A stretch of DNA of 64,000 nt. Source: a virus. Below, piece after piece: positions 59,271 to 64,000 of the stretch (position 1 is the stretch's first letter; every line of letters starts with the position of its first letter). The DNA lies in the IMG/VR virus record IMGVR_UViG_3300020154_000003, positions 62,001-126,000 of that record; one strand, 5' to 3'. Under the pieces are notes generated by a model. That model was not told the origin of the DNA. It worked only from the letters and a program-made list of their open reading frames with translations, and made no database searches. A program made the position numbers and the translations under genes.

Positions 59271-59441
59271 ATGAAAAGATTGAAAAAGACACAATATTGT
59301 ATTTATTGTAAGGAACAAAAAATACACCCCGCATTTAAAGAGGAACTTTTGTGTGGTACTTGTGCTAGTGATTGCTTTGAAGACTATCGAGATAGAATTT
59401 CAACGTATCATAAAAATAAAATTTCTATAATGCCCTCATGA
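59271..59441 (+). CDS. Small zinc-binding protein, 56 aa
   Basis: CIYCKEQKIHP then CGTCASDC gives two Cys pairs. The TGA stop is within the next tRNA. Confidence 0.58.
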   Translation: MKRLKKTQYCIYCKEQKIHPAFKEELLCGTCASDCFEDYRDRISTYHKNKISIMPS

Positions 59442-59514
59442 TGTAACGGTAGCCATGCTGGTCTAAGAAGCCAGTGCTGTAAAAGGCGTGTCAGTTCGAA
59501 TCTGACTGAGGGTA
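59432..59514 (+). tRNA. tRNA-Leu(AAG)
   Basis: Class II; loop CTAAGAA on CTGGT/GCCAG; A34 is uncommon for Leu in bacteria. Acceptor GCCCTCA/TGAGGGT. Confidence 0.83.
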
Positions 59515-59533
59515 CAAAAACTTAAAATTTAAT

Positions 59534-59695
59534 ATGGCAGTTTATAGACCAGTATGTATTTGTCCTGATTGTGGAAAACCGTTTGAAGAAGTACACAAAC
59601 AGTATGATCCTTCTGTAGTGTTTGTTGGAGATACTTTTATGTATTATGATTTCGATGGACATGTCTGCGAAAGGAAGGAAGAAGAAGTTGAATGA
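59534..59695 (+). CDS. Small Cys protein, 53 aa
   Basis: CICPDCGKPF and HVCERKEE suggest a zinc site. ATGA overlap with the next gene. Confidence 0.55.
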   Translation: MAVYRPVCICPDCGKPFEEVHKQYDPSVVFVGDTFMYYDFDGHVCERKEEEVE

Positions 59696-59901
59696 AAGAA
59701 TATGAACCATACCATGTTTGGATGTATAGAAAAGCACCCGAACTTCCTGTTGATTACATATTGAGCAATAAGGAGTGTATGGATTATTTGATGAAGGATG
59801 ATAATTTATTTGATTGGTTGGAAGTTTTAGTTGCTCTTAAAGAGCATAACATGATGGTTGAAATTGCGGATAAGAACCTCGATGAAATCCTATCTACTTA
59901 A
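59692..59901 (+). CDS. Hypothetical acidic protein, 69 aa
   Basis: All-helical (DYLMKDDNLFDWLEVLVALK). No family. Confidence 0.52.
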   Translation: MKEYEPYHVWMYRKAPELPVDYILSNKECMDYLMKDDNLFDWLEVLVALKEHNMMVEIADKNLDEILST

Positions 59902-59905
59902 GAAA

Positions 59906-60148
59906 ATGGAAGACTTGTTTTTTGATAGTTATTACGATGAACTAATCTCTGAAAGAGAGAATGAGATAACTAGGAAAGCATTATTAAGTAATAGAATTTT
60001 AAAAGGATCAATGTATATGGATGTAGGATATGTTTATGCACCATACATACCTATAACTACAACACCATTGACCGTTAACCCAAATATTGTGGGTCGATAT
60101 AAAAAGAAGTGCGTTATGGGAAAATATTATGGAAGACTCGTTCTTTGA
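59906..60148 (+). CDS. Mini protein with a gp23 C-terminus-like segment, 80 aa
   Basis: Residues 42-80 (GYVYAPYIPITTTPLTVNP, then KKCVMGKYYGRLVL) closely resemble the C-terminal segment of the major capsid protein at 3700-3860 (GYIYAPYVPMQLTPVMYNP, KKFIINRYFGKVL). Residues 1-40 instead resemble the next gene. It may have captured a capsid fragment. Confidence 0.6.
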   Translation: MEDLFFDSYYDELISERENEITRKALLSNRILKGSMYMDVGYVYAPYIPITTTPLTVNPNIVGRYKKKCVMGKYYGRLVL

Positions 60149-60344
60149 TGAGTATGAAGAATTAATACGTAAAAGAGAAAAACAGGTAACTGATCACGCC
60201 TTTGCAATGAACAAGTTAGATCGTTCAATGGGCGACATACAACAAAAACTAGTATTATTAGGTACATCAATAAATAATTTTGGTGAGGTACTTACTACAC
60301 ACAATCTGAAATTAGAAGAAGTTCTAAAAAAGATGAAAAAATAA
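60129..60344 (+). CDS. Paralogue of the preceding N-terminus, 71 aa
   Basis: MEDSFFDEYEELIRKREKQV parallels MEDLFFDSYYDELISERENE of the gene before, but continues as a coiled coil without the capsid-like tail. It overlaps that gene by 20 bases. Confidence 0.58.
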   Translation: MEDSFFDEYEELIRKREKQVTDHAFAMNKLDRSMGDIQQKLVLLGTSINNFGEVLTTHNLKLEEVLKKMKK

Positions 60345-60347
60345 TTA

Positions 60348-60430
60348 GCCCCCGTGGTGGAACGGCAGACACAGCAGACTTAGAATCTGCCGCCTTCAGT
60401 GGCATGAGAGTTCGAATCTCTCCGGGGGCA
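60348..60430 (+). tRNA. tRNA-Leu(TAG)
   Basis: Class II; loop CTTAGAA on GCAGA/TCTGC; acceptor GCCCCCG/CGGGGGC. Confidence 0.9.
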
Positions 60431-60432
60431 CT

Positions 60433-60561
60433 ATGAAAGAATTTAAATTTAAAATCAGATTTTATTACTGGTACTGGTTTACATTCTCTAACTGGAAATA
60501 TTTCTTGAGATTCATACTCCTATTTCCAATCATGTACTGGTTAACACAATTTATATTATGA
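60433..60561 (+). CDS. Small aromatic membrane protein, 42 aa
   Basis: Basic and Trp/Tyr/Phe-rich N-terminus, then one hydrophobic helix (FLRFILLFPIMYWL). ATGA overlap with the next gene supports it. Confidence 0.55.
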   Translation: MKEFKFKIRFYYWYWFTFSNWKYFLRFILLFPIMYWLTQFIL

Positions 60562-60779
60562 AAAATTGGGGAAATATTTTTAATATTGAATCTAAAGATG
60601 GAACATGGGAAATCACTCATCATGAGGAAGATAATATCCTGTCATTTCAATTTTGGAATTATGAGAATCAAGGAACAGAGGGAGAGAAACTAAAAAATAA
60701 GAAATATATGTTTCTTACCTATGAACAAGCTAACTCATTGATCGATTTTATTGAGGAAGTAAAAAAGAGGGTAGAATAA
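60558..60779 (+). CDS. Hypothetical protein, 73 aa
   Basis: Beta-rich start and helical end; similar small phage proteins of unknown role. Coupled to the membrane peptide. Confidence 0.55.
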   Translation: MKNWGNIFNIESKDGTWEITHHEEDNILSFQFWNYENQGTEGEKLKNKKYMFLTYEQANSLIDFIEEVKKRVE

Positions 60780-60786
60780 AATAAAT

Positions 60787-60861
60787 GCACGTATGGCTGA
60801 GTGGTCAAAAGCATCTGCCTGCAAAGCAAAAAAATCGTTGGTTCGAATCCAACTACGTGCT
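60787..60861 (+). tRNA. tRNA-Cys(GCA)
   Basis: Loop CTGCAAA on TCTGC/GCAAA (one mismatch); acceptor GCACGTA/TACGTGC. Confidence 0.85.
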
Positions 60862-60862
60862 C

Positions 60863-61258
60863 TTACAATTCGTATAATTTTTTCAGATTTTTTTCCTGTA
60901 CATACATTTTGATGAAGTTACCAGCCTTCACATTGGCTTCGTCTTCAGCAAACCCGCCAATCGCGGTATAGTTGTCACCGATCTGGCCCTTATCTTCCTG
61001 CTTCTTATGCACCATCTCGTGAGCGATGGTTTTGAGAATGTCAACCAAGGCTCTGCCTTCAGCGACAGCCCAAATAGTATCATCATTTCTTTGGTAAAGG
61101 CCAGTACTGCATCCTTCCTTTTCTCCCCTTTTGACGAGAAATATATTAATGTCGTTCTGGAAGGGTAGTTTGGTGGTTACGAATTTGGCAAAATCCAGCA
61201 TGAAATCCAGATATTCATCTGAAAGTTGTAAGGACGGTTTTTTATGGATTTTTATCAT
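60863..61258 (-). CDS. HExxH zinc-protease-like protein, 131 aa
   Basis: TIAHEMVHKKQ near residue 82 is the zinc motif; GGFAEDEANVKAG supplies a downstream Glu ligand. CSTGLYQRNDDTIW precedes it. Resembles short SprT/minigluzincin-type proteases. ATGA overlap with the upstream gene. Confidence 0.68.
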   Translation of the reverse strand: MIKIHKKPSLQLSDEYLDFMLDFAKFVTTKLPFQNDINIFLVKRGEKEGCSTGLYQRNDDTIWAVAEGRALVDILKTIAHEMVHKKQEDKGQIGDNYTAIGGFAEDEANVKAGNFIKMYVQEKNLKKLYEL

Positions 61259-61377
61259 TTCTTCAAATGCATTAAGCGGATCAAAGCACCTACTTTATTC
61301 CATTTATACCCGTGATTATAGAGATTTATTAAATTCTGCTTTTTATCTCCCGTGGGTTTTGGTGGTGTTTTTGCCAT
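61255..61377 (-). CDS. Small basic protein, 40 aa
   Basis: MAKTPPKPTGDKKQNLINLY; the start is 7 bases past a late-type motif. Unknown; coupled to the protease-like gene. Confidence 0.5.
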   Translation of the reverse strand: MAKTPPKPTGDKKQNLINLYNHGYKWNKVGALIRLMHLKK

Positions 61378-61384
61378 TATATTG

Positions 61385-61392
61385 ATAAATAC
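61385..61392 (-). promoter_or_regulatory. Late-type promoter motif GTATTTAT
   Basis: Coding-strand CAGTATTTATC lies 7 bases before the 40-residue gene. Confidence 0.5.
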
Positions 61393-61464
61393 TGCAACAA
61401 AAATCAAAATAAGTCGTATAATTGCACATAGTCTTTCATCCAACCGGAATCCTAAATGTTCAAA

Positions 61465-61508
61465 CCGACTATTGGGCTATGACACAGGGAAGGTCGGCAC
61501 TCCTGTGT
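61465..61508 (+). other. Possible pseudoknot before the amber suppressor tRNA
   Basis: CCGACT (61465-61470) pairs with GGTCGG (61492-61497), and ACACAGGG (61482-61489) with TCCTGTGT (61501-61508). The stems interleave, so they form either a pseudoknot or a switch. A hairpin CAAGG-TGGAA-CCTTG follows at once. Confidence 0.45.
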
Positions 61509-61539
61509 ATTCAAGGTGGAACCTTGTGGAGGATTATAC

Positions 61540-61612
61540 GTCTTAGTAGCACAATTGGCGGTGCAACGATCTCTAAAATCGGAGGATGCGGGTTCGATCC
61601 CCGCCTAAGGCA
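61540..61612 (+). tRNA. Amber suppressor tRNA(CTA)
   Basis: Acceptor GTCTTAG/CTAAGGC, T-arm GCGGG/CCCGC and D-arm are normal. The loop is CTCTAAA, giving anticodon CUA, which reads UAG. Its anticodon arm CGATCTCTAAAATCG differs from that of tRNA-Trp (57149) by one base, so it may descend from Trp. The discriminator is A, so the charged amino acid is not certain (Gln, Trp or other). Confidence 0.9.
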
Positions 61613-61613
61613 C

Positions 61614-61797
61614 AAATAATTCTCCTGCTTGAAAGCCATACAACCACGAATATGACCTATTCGCTTGACAAAGACCAGTTCTGTTCCAGCAGTTAATGGT
61701 GGCCTAGGGATAAGATGAATCCATTAGGATGGAACCTCGTAAGAGTGATAAGAATTACGTCTTATTCCAATCTGGAAGTTGGACAGGAGAATTATTT
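61614..61797 (+). ncRNA. Structured RNA, 184 nt, closed by a perfect 14-bp stem
   Basis: AAATAATTCTCCTG and CAGGAGAATTATTT are exact complements at the two ends. Inside are CCTA(G)GGAT/ATCC(AT)TAGG, GAATA-TGACC-TATTC and AAGA/TCTT hairpins. No frame. It starts 2 bases past the suppressor tRNA, so it is probably cut from the same transcript. The class is unknown. Confidence 0.6.
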
Positions 61798-61844
61798 AAA
61801 TTGTATTGTTTTTTTGAAATGTAGTATTTACTTTTACTAAAATT

Positions 61845-61866
61845 CAGACCCTTAAGGTCTGGTTTT
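61845..61866 (+). terminator. Terminator after the structured RNA
   Basis: CAGACC-CTTAA-GGTCTG followed by GTTTTG. Confidence 0.65.
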
Positions 61867-61894
61867 GAAATAATATTACATTTTCAAGAAGATA

Positions 61895-62674
61895 ATGAAA
61901 GCAAAAAAAACTAAGAAAACTGCTAAAACCAGCACAAAAAGACCCGCCAAGAAGAAGCCTACCGCAAAAGCAAAAGCCTCATCAAAGACCAAAGCGAAAG
62001 CTAAGGTTAAATCCAAATTGGATTATACACACATAATCGCAGTACTGGACAAATCCAGTTCTATGCATTCAGTAGCGAATGCTGCCATGAAAGGTTTTAA
62101 TGAATTCCTGACATCACAAAAAGCCTTAAAAGGGAAAGCCACTATGGACGTGTTATTGTTCAGTAGTGCTGATAAAATCGACTATATCTCGCAGGGTGTT
62201 GACATCAGTGAGGTTGCTGAATTAACCTCTGAGACTTATCGTCCTCAGGGCACTACAGCATTATTCGATGCAATCGTGAAAGCCACTTCAACTTACAAAC
62301 TGAAGTATGATGAATTGAAGCCTTCAAAGAGACCCGATAAGATTTTGGTAATTGCTATTACTGATGGAGAAGAAAATAGCAGCACAGAATTTCCTATAAG
62401 TAAAGTTGGTGATGTCAAAGCATTGATCACAAAACGTAAGTCGGAAAACTGGCAGTTTATGTTCTTGTGCTCGACTGAAGATGCCGTGTTAACTGGCGAA
62501 TCTCTTGGAGTTTCAAGAGGTAACACAATGCAGTTTACCAATAGCGATCTTGGTAATCAAGCCATGTACTCTGCTGTGGCATCTGCTGCGACCATGTACA
62601 GATCGACTTCACTGAGAAGTAAGAGTTTTAGCAAGGTCAGCGATAATTTGCTGGCTGAGGATGATATTTCCTAA
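61895..62674 (+). CDS. VWA-domain protein with histone H1-like tail, 259 aa
   Basis: Residues 1-42 are almost only Lys, Ala, Thr, Pro and Ser (KKTAKTSTKRPAKKK...), like H1 or Hc1 tails that bind DNA. Residues 44-235 are a von Willebrand A domain with a MIDAS: AVLDKSSSMH, QGTTALFD and AITDGEENS. A DNA-bound, metal-dependent adaptor is suggested. Ends at a strong terminator. Confidence 0.82.
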   Translation: MKAKKTKKTAKTSTKRPAKKKPTAKAKASSKTKAKAKVKSKLDYTHIIAVLDKSSSMHSVANAAMKGFNEFLTSQKALKGKATMDVLLFSSADKIDYISQGVDISEVAELTSETYRPQGTTALFDAIVKATSTYKLKYDELKPSKRPDKILVIAITDGEENSSTEFPISKVGDVKALITKRKSENWQFMFLCSTEDAVLTGESLGVSRGNTMQFTNSDLGNQAMYSAVASAATMYRSTSLRSKSFSKVSDNLLAEDDIS

Positions 62675-62683
62675 ATTTAATTA

Positions 62684-62716
62684 ATGGGTGGTATGAATAA
62701 TACCATCCATTTTTTT
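62684..62716 (+). terminator. Intrinsic terminator after the VWA gene
   Basis: ATGGGTGGTAT-GAATA-ATACCATCCAT (11 bp, one G-U) then TTTTTT. Confidence 0.88.
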
Positions 62717-62977
62717 ATGAAACGAAAGAAAGAACCAGTACCAATATTTCGAGATTACGTAGTGTTCTATGAGGTTAAGAATGATAAAAACTCTACCAAA
62801 TGGGACATGTTATGGCGAGAAACAGGCGAAAAGGCAGGTGATGTAGAATTTTTTAAAGATAAATTCGACACTTATGTTTATAATGTTTTCCCACAATTTA
62901 AGCGTTTAAGCGGGGTTTGGGTTGATCTCAGGAAACTTATAAAAGAAAAATCTGGTCACGACATTGCAAAATTCTAA
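62717..62977 (+). CDS. Hypothetical protein, 86 aa
   Basis: MKRKKEPVPIFRDYVVFYEV; the upstream in-frame ATG at 62684 lies in the terminator, so the ATG at 62717 is used. Mixed alpha/beta with Trp; no family. Confidence 0.5.
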   Translation: MKRKKEPVPIFRDYVVFYEVKNDKNSTKWDMLWRETGEKAGDVEFFKDKFDTYVYNVFPQFKRLSGVWVDLRKLIKEKSGHDIAKF

Positions 62978-62994
62978 AACATTTTTTAGATTTG
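62963..62994 (+). promoter_or_regulatory. Bacteroidota-type promoter
   Basis: ATTG, 20 bases, TAGATTTG, before the amber-containing PTH2 gene. Confidence 0.6.
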
Positions 62995-63022
62995 CACGTA
63001 TATATAGAAAACACCAAAAATC

Positions 63023-63403
63023 ATGAAAAAAGAACTGTAGATTTCCAATCCTAGCGATCTTAAACTGGTAACCATTACCAGACAAGACCTACCAATGGGC
63101 GCAATCATTGCCCAAACAGTACATTCAACAGCATCATTTGCCATCCAGTACCCTGACAAATTTCGTCATTGGGAACAAACATCAAACTACGTAGCGTGTC
63201 TAGCTGCAAAGGATGAGCAAGAACTACTCAAGTATTACGACCGATTAATAAAGGCAGGAGCCGATGTGGTATTATTCCGTGAACCCGACATGGATAACCA
63301 AGCAACATCCCTATGCTTTTACGGCACTCCTGAGTTTCGGAAAATTACAAGCAGTTTACCATTAATGTTCAAGCAGAAGAAGGAGGTGGCTATGGCAGCA
63401 TAA
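63023..63403 (+). CDS. Peptidyl-tRNA hydrolase PTH2-type, with in-frame TAG at codon 6
   Basis: Reading from the ATG at 63023 gives MKKEL, TAG (63038-63040), then ISNPSDLKLVTITRQDLPMG and IIAQTVHSTASFAI, the PTH2 pattern with a strand, DLxMG and the QxxH helix. The core strand LVTITRQDLP lies before the internal ATG at 63095, so a start there would delete part of the fold. PTH2 frees tRNA from stalled peptides. Its own promoter precedes the first ATG. The TAG is probably read by the phage suppressor tRNA. Confidence 0.75.
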
Positions 63404-63411
63404 TTTCACAT

Positions 63412-63486
63412 CCTTTGGTAGCTTAAGCTGGTTAAAGCCCATGACTGATCCTCATGGAGATGGTTGTTCGAATCGGCCCCAAAGGA
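63412..63486 (+). tRNA. tRNA-Ile(GAT), third
   Basis: Loop CTGATCC on CATGA/TCATG; acceptor CCTTTGG/CCAAAGG; T-stem GGTTG/CGGCC with two G-U pairs. Confidence 0.78.
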
Positions 63487-63493
63487 CTTAAAA

Positions 63494-63573
63494 CCTCGTG
63501 TAGCTTAGTGGTCTAAAGCAGCATACTTATAATATGCCTATCGTCTTAAACGGTTCGAATCCTACCACGAGGA
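63494..63573 (+). tRNA. tRNA-Ile(TAT) with irregular T-arm
   Basis: Acceptor CCTCGTG/CACGAGG perfect; loop CTTATAA on GCATA/TATGC reads ATA. The variable region is long and the T-stem (AACGG/CCTAC) pairs over only two bases, though the loop TTCGAAT is intact. Confidence 0.65.
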
Positions 63574-63585
63574 CTTTAAAAAAAT

Positions 63586-63658
63586 GAGAGTATGGCTCAG
63601 TGGTTAGAGCAAGGACTTCTAAACTCCTAGGTCGTGGGTTCGAATCCCACTACTCTCT
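63586..63658 (+). tRNA. Probable second amber suppressor tRNA(CTA)
   Basis: Standard numbering from the D-arm and the 5-base variable loop AGGTC puts CTA at 34-36: stem AGGAC/CTCCT, loop TTCTAAA, with a C-C mismatch at 31-39. If the closing pair is ignored, CTTCTAA could be read as Arg(TCT), so this one is less certain. Acceptor GAGAGTA/TACTCTC. Confidence 0.65.
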
Positions 63659-63677
63659 CTCAATAAAATAAAAAGTT

Positions 63678-64000
63678 ATGAAAACAATTAGAGAAACAAG
63701 TCAACCAGTAATCGATGCTCTTTTGAAGCATGTCGATCTTTGTGATGATCATTAGATACTTGAACCTTCAGCAGGCTTCGGTAATCTTGCGGATGGAATC
63801 GTAAGAGCGTGTCCTGACATAAAAGTTGATTGTGTCGAATTGAATGAACGCAACGTACAAATTCTCAAGGAGAAAGGGCATAACGTAGTTGGTCGTGACT
63901 TCTTTCACTTCAAAACAGAAAAGAAGTACTGGTACATCATCGCAGCACCAAACTTCAAAGACAATATTGATGTCGAACACATCATGAAGATGTACACACA
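63678..64000 (+). CDS. DNA methyltransferase-like gene with in-frame TAG, 3' end outside window
   Basis: MKTIRETSQPVIDALLKHVD then TAG (63753-63755) then ILEPSAGFGNLADGIV, the SAM-binding motif of N6-adenine methyltransferases, DCVELNERNVQILK and IIAAPNF (NPPF-like, altered). The TAG lies one residue before the conserved ILEPSAG strand, where homologues have a residue, so the gene only makes sense with readthrough. Partial at the right edge. Confidence 0.7.

Noticed and set aside
62684-62716. Start of the 86-residue gene at ATG 62684
   Set aside because: That ATG is part of the 11-bp terminator stem; the ATG at 62717 follows the U tract.
63095-63403. A shorter PTH2 gene starting at the internal ATG
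   Set aside because: It would remove the conserved first strand (LVTITRQDL), and the promoter lies before the upstream ATG.

Overview
The window is part of a large T4-like (myovirus) phage genome whose host is probably a member of the Bacteroidota. T4-type head genes can be read directly: major capsid gp23, prohead protease gp21, portal gp20 and terminase gp17. Several promoters fit the Bacteroidota pattern TTTG-N19-TANNTTTG, and start codons mostly lack Shine-Dalgarno sites. Base composition is AT-rich throughout.

Layout. Positions 1-27 kb hold virion and late genes, mostly on the minus strand: a cut structural gene, capsid, scaffold, protease, a 1433-residue baseplate-hub-like protein, a baseplate-type wall hydrolase, portal, terminase, an Ala/Glu-rich repeat protein, an OmpA-like protein and a lectin-like fibre protein, plus a UvrD-like helicase. 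Most of these genes carry an exact AT-rich motif, GTATTTAT on the coding strand, just before the start codon. It reads as the reverse complement of the T4 late promoter TATAAATA. Positions 27-35 kb, 40-42 kb and 51-64 kb hold a very large tRNA array of about 59 tRNA or tRNA-like genes covering all 20 amino acids, interleaved with dozens of small early-type genes. Positions 35-40 kb hold phosphoesterases, an endolysin and a beta-helix tailspike. Positions 42-51 kb hold RNA-repair and membrane genes.

How the parts fit. The tRNA array goes with an RNA-repair and translation set: a T4-type polynucleotide kinase-phosphatase, an HNH nuclease fused to an RNA ligase, a cyclic-phosphate-processing receiver-like protein and a peptidyl-tRNA hydrolase (PTH2). 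At the right end two genes, PTH2 and a DNA methyltransferase-like gene, contain an in-frame TAG. One clear and one probable tRNA with anticodon CTA lie beside them. About ten other genes in the window end in TAG, so the amber readthrough looks local or conditional rather than a full change of code.

Many of the tRNAs are abnormal: long variable arms on isotypes that normally lack them (Lys, Thr, Asn, an initiator-like tRNA), 6- and 8-base anticodon loops, a duplicated anticodon hairpin, tRNA-like genes of 108 to 182 nt, and one that looks circularly permuted. A 184-nt structured RNA closed by a perfect 14-bp stem follows the amber suppressor. Four or five tiny open frames, each with a promoter and usually a terminator, are scattered through the second half.
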